DNA from: a virus
DNA length: 29,570 bases
Virus record (IMG/VR): IMGVR_UViG_3300034181_000006
Coordinates: 1-29,570 of that record
Strand: one strand, 5' to 3'
Made by a program: the position numbers and the translations under genes. Below, in pieces: positions 1 through 9,300 of the stretch. The notes under the pieces are model-generated. The model had not been told where the DNA came from. It worked only from the letters and a program-made list of their open reading frames with translations, and did not search any database. The stretch's first letter is position 1; each line of letters starts with the position of its first letter.

Positions 1-1067
1 ATCAAGGCTCCAGCCGCCGTTTGCAGCGCTGTCACCGTGTCTGCGTCCAAATAGCCCAGCGTGCCGGCAATAGTTGCCCCCGCCCAGCCTATGACGCCTA
101 TAACGGTCTTGAGCCCCTTGAACGCCTCGCCGCCGAACACAGTATCAATCTTGCTCGTGGGCTTTGGTTCCGGCACGGGCGAACGCTCGGCTTGCTGCAA
201 ATCACCCGGCAGCGGTTCAGGCATGGGCTCGACGGGGAACAGCTCTTTTAGCTTGGCTTCTGCCTTGCCCGCAACGTCGCGGATCTGTGTGTAAGTGGCT
301 TCCTTGAGCTTGGCCGTGACGGCTTCTGGCTCCGGCTCCACTTTTTCCGGGCTGAAGGCTTCCGCCAGCGCCTTGATAGCCAGGTTGATGGCCCCGCCCG
401 CTACAACGTTGACCAGCGTCGGCGCAATGAACGCCAACGGCTCGACCTCTTTCCTGAATTCATCCATGATGTCTTCCTCGTTTGCTTCCGGTTCCGGCAT
501 GAGCACCAGCCTTTCATTCATCAACGCCCGCAACAGCACCGCCGCGCCGATCTGTTCAGAAACTAAATCAGCTCGGTATTTGCCGTCCGTTGCGTATTTC
601 CCGCTCGCGTAAAGGTTCGAAAAGCTCCACAGGTAAGGCGAGTTAATGCCGCGATAGCGCATATAGCCCCAACCGTTATACCGCTCAAACTCATAAAGCG
701 CACGCGGAATTGACCAATCCTTGATCTGGTCAAGCTCCTTTAGCTTGATCGCATCAATTGCGCTCTCATCCCACGAGAACGGCGGTTGCCCTTTCTCTGG
801 CCTGCCGGGCGGCTCCTGCACGGTCCGCGCGGTGAGCGGGTCACCATTGTGCAGATGAGTGGTGAAGTCCTGCCCGCTTTCGAGATTGTGCGTTATGCCA
901 ATCCACCACCACGGAACGCCCGTCATGCGCTCGACGCGCTCGTAATTGTCGCGCGAAGCTGCAATATCATAGGCAACCTTCGTCGCGGCGTTCATTTGGG
1001 CGCGGCTTGAACGCATTTTCTTGAACAGATTGGCATAGCCGCGTTTTGTCGCTTCAAATGTCGGCAT
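1..1067 (-). CDS. Endolysin of the phage lysozyme family, C-terminus cut by window edge
   Basis: The frame is open from an ATG at 1067 to the left edge, giving 355 visible residues and no stop. Residues about 30-165 match a lysozyme-like peptidoglycan hydrolase family: a VPWWWI segment (51-56), then HNLES with candidate catalytic Glu63, a HNGDPLTART segment (73-82), PPGRP, a YEFERYNGWGY segment and SPYLW followed by GKY and DGKY. It should cleave peptidoglycan glycan strands at lysis. After residue about 190 there is a low-complexity Pro/Glu-rich linker (PEPE repeats), and near the left edge a hydrophobic stretch (VIGVIGWAGATIAG) that could be a membrane segment. The start lies two bases after the preceding stop, within GTTTAAACATG. 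The enzyme family is fairly secure; bond specificity is not. Confidence 0.8.
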   Translation of the reverse strand, partial: MPTFEATKRGYANLFKKMRSSRAQMNAATKVAYDIAASRDNYERVERMTGVPWWWIGITHNLESGQDFTTHLHNGDPLTARTVQEPPGRPEKGQPPFSWDESAIDAIKLKELDQIKDWSIPRALYEFERYNGWGYMRYRGINSPYLWSFSNLYASGKYATDGKYRADLVSEQIGAAVLLRALMNERLVLMPEPEANEEDIMDEFRKEVEPLAFIAPTLVNVVAGGAINLAIKALAEAFSPEKVEPEPEAVTAKLKEATYTQIRDVAGKAEAKLKELFPVEPMPEPLPGDLQQAERSPVPEPKPTSKIDTVFGGEAFKGLKTVIGVIGWAGATIAGTLGYLDADTVTALQTAAGAL

Positions 1068-1069
1068 GT

Positions 1070-1684
1070 TTAAACGCGTCCTATAATTGACAAACGCCCG
1101 TTCTCAAGCGTAACCTCGTCTCTCGTGTCGTACCAACCGTTTTCATCGAGTTGCAGGGGCTGTTCCGTGCCATCATTCAAGCGGTAGCCGCTTGCTAACC
1201 CTTTACTACGCACCCAAAGCACGCCCGCCCGTATTTCCCATTCGATCCCGCGCGCCGGGATACCGTCAAAAGCCACGCGCCCGACTTCCGTAATGCCGTA
1301 ATGATCATGAACGGGAACGTCAATTAAGGCTTGAATTCCGTTTTTAGCGTGCGGCCATAAATTCTTGTACAAAACTATACGCTGAAGCGTCCCACGCATC
1401 TCACCCGCATGCTTCTTAAGAAGTTTAAACGCAGGAGCCATACCCGAAAACACTATATGAGCCGTATGCGCTTGGTCCCAAGGTAAAACTTGTCCGCCAT
1501 CGCGCTTAACGGCTTCAACAAAGCTTATTTGGTAAATAGACGTTTCGATTTCTGCTGAACATGCAACTCGTTTATCCGCGTACTCACCTTTCCACGCTTC
1601 GCAACGCGCTTGAATAGCTTCTTCGGATATCAAAACTTCTTTAAGCGCTCCGGTTGTTCCGCTTGTCGTCGTTATGATCGTCAT
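1070..1684 (-). CDS. Mini adenylate-forming (ANL superfamily) domain protein
   Basis: A protein of 204 residues built almost only of the ANL (acyl-CoA synthetase / NRPS adenylation) core. Visible motifs are the A3 phosphate loop TSGTTGALK at residues 7-15 (Leu where Pro is usual), the A5 motif YGITE at 129-133, LWVRSKGLASGY at 156-167 matching the usual ELWVRG..GY strand, WYDTRD at 184-189 replacing the usual TGD but keeping the ribose-binding Asp, and GRLSIIGR at 196-203 matching the A8 hinge. It lacks the roughly 150-residue N-terminal subdomain and stops at the hinge, so the C-terminal domain with the catalytic Lys (A10) is absent. Complete enzymes make acyl-adenylates from ATP and a carboxylate; this one may only bind or may work in trans. 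Its ATG overlaps the stop of the upstream tail gene (ATGA). Local GC is low (22 of 60 bases at 1321-1380). Confidence 0.75.
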   Translation of the reverse strand: MTIITTTSGTTGALKEVLISEEAIQARCEAWKGEYADKRVACSAEIETSIYQISFVEAVKRDGGQVLPWDQAHTAHIVFSGMAPAFKLLKKHAGEMRGTLQRIVLYKNLWPHAKNGIQALIDVPVHDHYGITEVGRVAFDGIPARGIEWEIRAGVLWVRSKGLASGYRLNDGTEQPLQLDENGWYDTRDEVTLENGRLSIIGRV

Positions 1685-2337
1685 GTCACCCTCAAGAAAC
1701 CGCTTCCGAGCATATTAGCGCTGCCTTCATCATCCATATCAACCGCTATGTTAGCAGGTGACGAATTATAAAGCTTACGCGCAAGGTACGAAAAACTTGC
1801 ACTTACCGTCAAATCAATTTCACCGTCTTTTGCCGGTGACATGGTGCGAGGGTTTACGGTCCCGGTTAAGCTGCCGTCACTGTACGAACCTATTCCGACT
1901 AGCGGTGTTCCTTGCCCGCTGGCTAAAATTGTTTGCGAACTCGGATTGCCCGCTGTGACTTCCGTGTCTGGCGTTGACGCAACAATACTACTTATATTGG
2001 CATCGGCCCGATATAAGAAATAACCTTGAGCAATTGCAAGTGTTGCTGACATTGCTGCTGTTATCGTTGCGCTTGAGTCCGCCACTTCTGCAATCTTATA
2101 GCTGACTACAATACGCGACACGCCGCCGGCCATCGTAAACCATTGCGTGAAGCCGGACGGCGTTGCGGCTGCTGGCGGTGATCCTTTGTTTGCGGCGAAT
2201 TCGGCATAAATGATTAAATCGGTTCCTGATAACCCTGCCGGCAAATCGATGTCACCGTCATCTTGAGTACCCGCTGTAACGTAAGTCAGCGTAATGCCGC
2301 GCGCAACAAGCCCCCTTCGACGGATTAAACCACTCAT
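1681..2337 (-). CDS. Probable tail fibre accessory / receptor-region structural protein
   Basis: 218 residues, rich in Ser, Thr, Ala and Gly with alternating hydrophobic residues, typical of a beta-sandwich phage tail protein. The layout PSGF...SYKIAE...SATIT...A..GYFLYR recurs in phage tail-tip proteins. No enzymatic motif is visible. It starts at an ATG overlapping the stop of the tail-fibre gene (TAATG) and ends in an ATGA overlap with the ANL-like gene, so the three are probably translated together. Base composition is lower in GC than the capsid genes, as often seen in exchangeable host-range loci. The tail location rests on context; a precise role cannot be read from the sequence. Confidence 0.55.
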   Translation of the reverse strand: MSGLIRRRGLVARGITLTYVTAGTQDDGDIDLPAGLSGTDLIIYAEFAANKGSPPAAATPSGFTQWFTMAGGVSRIVVSYKIAEVADSSATITAAMSATLAIAQGYFLYRADANISSIVASTPDTEVTAGNPSSQTILASGQGTPLVGIGSYSDGSLTGTVNPRTMSPAKDGEIDLTVSASFSYLARKLYNSSPANIAVDMDDEGSANMLGSGFLRVT

Positions 2338-3545
2338 TAGCTTACCCCACCATGCGCGCCGTCAATGATCCACGTGTCTGAAGCTTCACGGAACAGCACC
2401 GCCGAAGCATATTGCGCGCTGATGTCTGCGCCGCCGCCCGTGACGCCGTTCAGGGTAACGCCGGATGGCGCTTGAATGGTCGTAACACCCGCGCCAAGCT
2501 GCTTGATTTCGCAAATCATGTTTGCCGGATAGTTCGCAGTCCCTCCGCCATTCGCCTGGATGTTCACCGTGTTCGCACTTGCGTTGTTCATAGTGATGAT
2601 TTTACCGGAGTCCGTGTTCGACAGGCTGTAGCTCGTGCTCGTGTCCGTTGTGCGGCCTGGCTCCCGTTGCGCGAGGTCATTGCCTTCGACCGCTACAATG
2701 CCCGCTGCGGATCTGCTAAGCGTCGTATCGGATGCATGCCCAAGCTCAAGTGTCCCGCAAGCGATGGCCAACGCCGTGCCGAGCTCAAGCCCGTGAGTGA
2801 AAGCAAAGCGGTCCTGGCTCTCATCCCAGAACATGCGCGGTGATCCGCTCACAATGACGCTCAATAAGTCCGCATCTGCGTCACTGCCCGGATTGACGTC
2901 CAGGCCCGCCGCACCGGTAAGCACGATCGTAGCCAGGCCCGCAAGCGCCAGCGCATCCGATATGGTGACACCAGTGCCTTGATACACATCCCCGCTGGTG
3001 CCGTTCGCGCGGATCAGTTCATTATCTGCCGGGCTGGCAGGCAGAGACACCGCACCCAACGATGCAACGGTGACGTTTTCAAAGTTGTCCGCAGCCGAAT
3101 TCCAGCCGAGCAGCGTATTTGCGACCGGGTTTGGGATAACCAGGCCCGATAGCGTGGAGCTTTCTGGCAGCAACAGCGATCGGCCGATTTTCTCGTTTAA
3201 ACGCTGTAATAACATAACAGCCAGATCGGCCGCACGCTCATGTGTGGCAGAAGGGAACGGGTCATTGCGCGGCCAGGCTGTCTGTTGCTGCAAAGGCGGA
3301 TCGCGCACGAGGGTGAGCGTTTCACCTACGGCAAGCGCGGTGACGAGCGTGACGGTAGCAGACGAAAAATCCGCTGCCAGCGTGACCGAATAATGCGTCG
3401 TCAACGTCAACGTCGTGTCAACGCCGCTTACCGTTTTCACGACGCTAATATGCTCTTCGTCGAACAATTTGAAATTGAACGAAAATGGCCCGGTAGACCC
3501 GGAGCCCGCATACTGCACGCGGGCAACTTCTTCATCGACCGTCAT
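2337..3545 (-). CDS. Tail fibre protein with T7-type N-terminal attachment region
   Basis: 402 residues from the ATG at 3545, which has an AGGGAA ribosome-binding site; an in-frame start further upstream would overlap the preceding gene. The first about 130 residues (MTVDEEVARVQYAGSG, then FSFNFKLFDEEHISVV, then a TLVRDPPLQQQT segment) match the N-terminal region by which T7-like fibres dock on the tail tube. The rest is repetitive and rich in Ala, Ser, Gly and Asn. It ends with a small domain containing SGKIITMNN and VLFREASDTWIIDG that resembles C-terminal regions of phage spike or fibre proteins. It should recognise the cell surface. It contains a GTTTAAAC site at 3195-3202 read as Leu-Asn. 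Confidence 0.75.
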   Translation of the reverse strand: MTVDEEVARVQYAGSGSTGPFSFNFKLFDEEHISVVKTVSGVDTTLTLTTHYSVTLAADFSSATVTLVTALAVGETLTLVRDPPLQQQTAWPRNDPFPSATHERAADLAVMLLQRLNEKIGRSLLLPESSTLSGLVIPNPVANTLLGWNSAADNFENVTVASLGAVSLPASPADNELIRANGTSGDVYQGTGVTISDALALAGLATIVLTGAAGLDVNPGSDADADLLSVIVSGSPRMFWDESQDRFAFTHGLELGTALAIACGTLELGHASDTTLSRSAAGIVAVEGNDLAQREPGRTTDTSTSYSLSNTDSGKIITMNNASANTVNIQANGGGTANYPANMICEIKQLGAGVTTIQAPSGVTLNGVTGGGADISAQYASAVLFREASDTWIIDGAHGGVS

Positions 3546-3547
3546 GG

Positions 3548-6142
3548 CTAATTCCCTGCCTGCCATTCTGAGGGCGCAAAGCTGCTATCGCCCGTAATGC
3601 TTTCAACGAAACCCGGCGTCCCAAGGAATTCGATCCCCTGATCTTTCTTGAGCCTTCGCTGCATGCGCCTAAGATAGCCTGGATTGGCCGCTTCCGTCAA
3701 AGCATTCCAGAACAGCCAATCCGTGGCGAGTTTGGTGTAAAACATGTTCGTGAACGGAGTAATAGACCGGGCAAACCGGATCACATCCCCGGACGGGTTT
3801 TCGCCGCGCACCAAAGCCGCATAAATCGACGAGAAGCGTTCAACCTCGCCCATCGTCGGCCCCAACGCATAGGCTGCCAGGCTTGTGCCGTGCCGGTTCC
3901 ACTGCCCAAACAGGTAATCTCCCATGATCGATGCGGCCCCGGCGCGCGTGAAGCCCGCCAGCACGGCTTGCGTCGGGAACTCATCCCATTGGCTTGTCGG
4001 GTCTTGCCCTTTGAGAAGCTGGTTCAAGCCATTCGACACAATACCGAGAATCGTACCGAGGATGAAGAATTGCATGAGCCCGCCGATAGCGCCCATGGAA
4101 GATTGCCCGCCGTAAATCTCCCGGCCCCACGTGCGGCGAAGCATGGCCACGGTGAAGCTCTTGAATTGCATGGCGAGCCGAAGCGCAGCTCCCAGCGGCG
4201 TATCGGCTGCCGCCCCTTGATAAAGTATAGCCCGTTCAGCCACGCCAGGTTGCAACACACCGTAATCCATACGATCGGCATAATATGCATAAAGCCTGTC
4301 TGCCATTTGCCGTCTGAAGGCTCCGTATTCATTCACAGTGCCTGTAGCTTGATTATAAGCGTCAATCGCCGCGTCCGGGATGGCAAGAGCATCACGGGGC
4401 GTCAAATATGTCCGGCCTTCATTACCTACCAGCCACGGCGCTTGACGCAAGGCGTCCCATTCATGTTCGCCAATCGAGAACGCTTGCATGATGCGCTGTT
4501 CCGGCGCGTCCATGTTCACCCACGGCGTGTCTTTATGCTGCCCGAGATTGCGGCTCATCATCACCATAACGGAACCTCGCGCCCGGTTGGTCATCGCCAT
4601 TGCGCCGGTATACCGGAAAAACCATTCCTGTATCTGGTGAATGCGTCCAGTGAAGCCGCCGCTTATGCGCGGATCGTTCACTTCCATGAGCGCGCCGTAC
4701 TGCCCTATCTCACCTTCGATGAACGCGTTCAGGAGTTCGGATACCTGCCGCTTTTCCGAACCATGCCCGCCCCGGATATACCCGCCAAGCGTGGCGGTAA
4801 GCCGATCTACAAACCCGACGCCTTGATATCGCAGCTCGCCCGCCACGCTGGCAAGATCCGTCAACTGTGCAAACGGCAGAAAGCCCAGCTTGGCCATGCG
4901 CTGAACGGCAAGCGTGTTGTGTACGATAAGGTTGGCCGTCTGATTGTGCACGTGATTTGCTTCGCCCGTCATATAGGACATCCACAAATCGTAATGCCTG
5001 CGTTGCTCGTTTAAACGCTGCACCAAGTCCATGTCGCCAGCGTCTCGCGCACGTTGCAACGACATGACGAAATCCGTTTCAAGCGCGCGCTTGGGGTTTG
5101 TTCCCCATACGCGCATTAATCCGGCGTCCCGGCTCATGCTCATGGCGCTTTGAAAGATAACCTGCGTTGGCGTCATTTCGCTGGCCTGCTCCATATAAGC
5201 CAGCCAATCGTCTGCGCTCTTGAAATGAATGACACGCCGCTCCGAAACCTTCTTGGCCATGTTCTGGCCTGCTGAATACGTGATGACGTCCAACTCTGCC
5301 GGATCATAGCTATCATGCAATCCGGACGCGATACGCCGGTATTGTTCACGCAACGCATTGTCTATGAATTCCGGCGCCCGGTTCGGATAAATCGTATCAA
5401 TATCGAAATGCCTTTGCGCAAGCGATACCCATTCATCCTCGCCCATGCGCCGCAGAAGGTGAGCGCTGTGCGTCGTTTTCGAAATATACCCGTTATAAGA
5501 CCCGACGAATGCCCCTTCAGTGTTGAGCATTTCCACGCCCGCACGCTGCATGTTATAGATAGCTTGTGCGATTTGCTGCGCTTGTCGATTGCCTGTAATA
5601 CCTGGCTGCCCGTTACGCATGTTCAGCTGTTCAAGTTCGCGCGCCCATTCCCGTTCCAAGCTTCGATTTGCAAACAGGCGATCGAGGCCATTCGCTTTAA
5701 GCTCCCGATCAAATGCGCCAAGCAGGTTATGCACGTTCCCTTCGATCGCTGCCGCCGCGCTATCCCGCGACCCGTGAAAAGGCGTGTTTGTACCGACAAG
5801 CTTGGATTGAATACCTAACGACGTGTCCGGCGCGGCATTATACGATATTTCACGCACGGCCCGCTTTTCCGCATCCATAACGACGTTTGCGCGCTGCTGT
5901 GCCGCTACAAGCCGGGCACGCGCTATGAGGATGTCACGCGCTTCGACAAGGCGCGCATTCGTCGTGCTTTCAAGCTCTTGCTGAATACGTCCTTGTTCCG
6001 GAGAGAACGGACCGAACACTTGCCGGTTGCGCGGGTGAATGTCGTACTGAATAAGCATTTCAACCACGTCCGCCACTTCTTCCTTGGTGAGCGTGGTTTG
6101 CGTCTCGTCAATGATCGTTCGAATGCAATGCTCTTGGCTCAT
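3548..6142 (-). CDS. Large internal virion / ejection-type protein
   Basis: 864 residues, alpha-helical and charged, with no recognised catalytic motif. Long Arg/Glu/Gln-rich helical stretches fill the first half. A hydrophobic segment near residues 680-705 (GLMQFFILGTILGIVSNGLN) could cross or insert into a membrane, and a moderately hydrophobic C-terminal region follows. Its size and place between the transglycosylase internal proteins and the fibre fit the DNA-ejection proteins (gp15/gp16 class) that leave the capsid and span the envelope. The start ATG overlaps the stop of the 59-codon gene upstream (ATGA). The role is inferred from position and composition. Confidence 0.6.
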   Translation of the reverse strand: MSQEHCIRTIIDETQTTLTKEEVADVVEMLIQYDIHPRNRQVFGPFSPEQGRIQQELESTTNARLVEARDILIARARLVAAQQRANVVMDAEKRAVREISYNAAPDTSLGIQSKLVGTNTPFHGSRDSAAAAIEGNVHNLLGAFDRELKANGLDRLFANRSLEREWARELEQLNMRNGQPGITGNRQAQQIAQAIYNMQRAGVEMLNTEGAFVGSYNGYISKTTHSAHLLRRMGEDEWVSLAQRHFDIDTIYPNRAPEFIDNALREQYRRIASGLHDSYDPAELDVITYSAGQNMAKKVSERRVIHFKSADDWLAYMEQASEMTPTQVIFQSAMSMSRDAGLMRVWGTNPKRALETDFVMSLQRARDAGDMDLVQRLNEQRRHYDLWMSYMTGEANHVHNQTANLIVHNTLAVQRMAKLGFLPFAQLTDLASVAGELRYQGVGFVDRLTATLGGYIRGGHGSEKRQVSELLNAFIEGEIGQYGALMEVNDPRISGGFTGRIHQIQEWFFRYTGAMAMTNRARGSVMVMMSRNLGQHKDTPWVNMDAPEQRIMQAFSIGEHEWDALRQAPWLVGNEGRTYLTPRDALAIPDAAIDAYNQATGTVNEYGAFRRQMADRLYAYYADRMDYGVLQPGVAERAILYQGAAADTPLGAALRLAMQFKSFTVAMLRRTWGREIYGGQSSMGAIGGLMQFFILGTILGIVSNGLNQLLKGQDPTSQWDEFPTQAVLAGFTRAGAASIMGDYLFGQWNRHGTSLAAYALGPTMGEVERFSSIYAALVRGENPSGDVIRFARSITPFTNMFYTKLATDWLFWNALTEAANPGYLRRMQRRLKKDQGIEFLGTPGFVESITGDSSFAPSEWQAGN

Positions 6143-6318
6143 TCCAAAACCCCGTCTTTCGCGTATCGGATTGCGGCTTCCTTACCTTTATTCGTGTATA
6201 CGCGCCAGACAGATAATGAGCATTTCCCGTAAGCTTTGACCAGCTGTTGCACGTCTTCAGGCAACTTGGCCAAGGCAGTTTTTTCAAGCGAGCTTAAACG
6301 GGAGGTTTGAGTAGGCAT
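6139..6318 (-). CDS. Small unknown protein, 59 residues, between two internal virion genes
   Basis: An ATG at 6318 opens a 59-codon frame (start MPTQTSRLSS, end RYAKDGVLE) that stops at 6139 in an ATGA overlap with the next large gene. It overlaps the last 25 bases of the 1008-residue gene. The sequence is basic and probably helical, with LAKLPEDVQQLVKAYG then VWRVYTNKGKEAAIRYAKDG. It fills what would otherwise be a 151-base gap in a block with almost no gaps, and the junction style matches its neighbours, which supports a real gene. No family is recognised. Confidence 0.6.
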   Translation of the reverse strand: MPTQTSRLSSLEKTALAKLPEDVQQLVKAYGKCSLSVWRVYTNKGKEAAIRYAKDGVLE

Positions 6319-9300
6319 TTCACCGCAGTTTCATAAACATCAAGCAAATCGTCAGCTTCACGATCCACTTTCGCCAGTTGTGCCCGGATATTAGCGGCAG
6401 TATCTTCCGGCAGCAAGGGCAATATGCGCTCAAGGCGTGCCGTCGTGTCCGCCTCGATCTGCTGATAACGCGCGGTCACGTCGTTCAACTCCGGTGAAGT
6501 CAACGCTTCCTTTTCCGCTGGCGGCGTTTCAACTTTGCGATTTGCAGAGCCGATCTTTGCGTACTCAGCTGCCACGGCTGCGTTTTGTTCCTTCGTTCTT
6601 GGTAACGGAATACTCCGCGTTATCCATTCACGTTCAGAACGCGCGCCCGTAACGCGTTCACCCGCCACACGAGTTATATTTGGGTAGAGCTCTTGCATCG
6701 TTTGCCCGATTTTACGCAAAATACTAGGCCCTAATTTCCCGCGCGCTTCATCGAGGTTGTACAATTTTCCTTGGTCATTGTATGCATCAATGCTGTCAAT
6801 ATCAAATACCTCTCTAGCGGACTTACGCGGCCCGCCGGTCACTACCGCTATAGGCTTATCCCCCTCATATATAACGTGTCTGCGTTTATTATCGCCTACA
6901 TAGTCTTCAGCGACCGCACGCAATTTTCGCGCGGAGCCGATCTTTGCATACTCAGCTGCTACGGCTGCGTTTTCTTCAGGTGAAAGCGGTCCGAGTTTGG
7001 CGGCGCTTGGCTGTTTCGTTTTCGATGCTGGCGTTTCGCCCTTCGCCTTGCGCGCTTTCACCTTGTTCTTGAACGTTAACAGCACGTCGGGTTGATCCAA
7101 CCGCGTGTTTATATCGAAATACGTGCTGTCAATTGTTGGAAGCTTGTCTCCGGTATCTGCATTACGCGCAACAAGCTCTTTCTTGCTGATCATGTTATTC
7201 AAAGCTTTGCGCATAGCTTCGAAATTGAATTCATACCGCCCTATGAAATGCATATCCGTCAGCGCTGAAAGGTAATATTCCCCTTTCGTCGCCATGTTCG
7301 GAAACATTTCGTCCAAGTCTTGGCGGATACGCTTCAGCTTTTCCGCAGCAAGGGACGGCGCGGATTTCCATTCCGGTTGCTTGCGCTCCGGAACTTTACC
7401 CGTTTCCTGCCGAGCCTGCTTTTTCGCTACGGTTTCCTTGGCCTGTTTGGCGCGATCCTTCTCAACGCCTTTAGCCAGTTCGCCAGCTTGGGGCTTTTGC
7501 GCTTTCCGAGTGACCTTTACACGGCCGATCGGGATGCCGCCACTACCCAAGCCCGCGCTATCGTCGAAGAAAACGTAAGTGCCGTAATTCGGGTCCGTGA
7601 AGGTGCTCTTGACAACAACGTCCGGCCCGGCCTCGCTTACCGCCATCGGCGCTCCGGTTTCGTCCAAGATGCTCACCGTGTCCCCGGCTTCCGGGACTTC
7701 CTCACCTTCTTTGACTTGGCCGGCCTCGATCTCGGCACGTGTCTGCGCGCTCTGTTCCTCTTTAGGCGGCGGGGGCGGCGCTTCCCCGCGTGCAATAGCT
7801 TCCCGGCGCGCTATGAGCCGGTCGATAGCTGTGTTCAGTCTTGCTCGCTCTGCGGCAACGACGTGCTGTTCCCGCCCCACAATCGCCCGAGCCCGGGTTT
7901 CCGGGCGCGCATTTGGATCCACGCCCGCCGCTTCTTGGGCCGCTGCAATGTACTCTTGCTCTTCGCGGAGGATTTCCGCAGCTTCCAAACGCTGGCGCTC
8001 ATCGATTTCGCGGAGAACGGGACGCAGCGGCGAACTCTTTTGCCCGGCTTTAAACGCGTCAACGAATTCATCCTTGGTGCGTACAAACCCGGCCTCGACC
8101 GCACGTTTAAACAGCTCATCGAATTCAACGCCCCTATCTGTGCGCTTCAAGCCCTTTCGCTTGATCATCGCCGTACGCGGCAAGGCTTCGTCCAACGCCG
8201 CTTCGAGTACGCCGTCTGTGTCTCGCACACCGCCATGCGAGCGCACCCACGACATGAAATCTTCCACGCTGGTTTGTTCCGGCTTACGCCGCTTGCCGGA
8301 TAGCTTGCCTTTCCAGTATTCCACGCGGGCAAGCGTGTCATCAATCTCCGGCCCGTCACGGCGTAACGTGGCCACATAGCGCAGCTGGTCTGCCAAATCC
8401 GGATCTTGCTTTGCCAGGTAATCAAGGACGTCCGAAGCTGACACCTCACGCCCGGCAAGCACGTCGGCCACAGCTGCACGCATTGCCGCTTCTTTGGCTT
8501 CATAGGGCAAACGGTCGACAAGATCCCCGGGCGTCTCGGCAGGTGAACGCCGGTAAGTTCGGCCCGTGATCTTTTCCGCCGCACCGCCAAACGCCATATG
8601 CAAGCCCGAGCCAAACCCGGCACCGAACAGCAGATTTTGCAGCGAATGAAACGCCGTGTAATCACGGCCTTCCTGCGTAGCTGCGGCCGCAATCAACGGT
8701 TCGACAAGGGCGGCACCACCCAAGCCTTCAATGGCGCCGATCTTCGCTCGCGCCATCGTGCGCCCGCCAAAGCTCCCCGCCCGCGCCAGCATGTTCATGG
8801 CCCGCGTCTGCCCGACGAACGGGACAAAGCCTGCTGCGATGTTGAGCGGGTCCAGGAGCGAAGCACCCACCGACGTGGTAAGCTGCGTCAAGGCGCTAGG
8901 GCTGTAGCCGGACACGGTAACTTCCCGCTCCATGCGCTCCCGCCCGCGCCGAATGAGGATGTCCAGCGCTTCTTGCGATATCGGGCCGTCACCGATGTCA
9001 AGCTTAAGCCCGGCATCCGCTATCTGGGCTTTTGCGTGCTCATTGGACACGCGCGTAAATCGTCGCTGGTTTTCTTCGAGCGTCTTACGCAGATAGCTAT
9101 CTGCGGGCAAGTCTTCCGGTATCGGATCAAAGGCATAACGCCCGGCACGCCCCAACTCAATAGAGCGGTACACCGAAGACGTCGGACTATCACGCAAAAC
9201 GTTTGCCGTTTGAGCGCTTAGGTATTCCCCGAAACCCGCTTCCACGTCCAGGATTGAAAATTCCGGCCCGTAAGACGCCAATGCAGGCCCTACCGGCACG

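Noticed and set aside
3195-3202. TTTAAAC as a -1 frameshift slippery site in genes (also 5009, 12793, 23204)
   Set aside because: The heptamer is in the slippery frame in four genes, but the genes continue in their own frame. At 23204 the portal gene is in the other (+1) frame, so a -1 slip would not join them.
3890-5014. Long plus-strand frame opposite the internal virion gene
   Set aside because: It is Arg/His/Pro-rich with no domain. The opposite strand carries a longer frame that fits the operon order.
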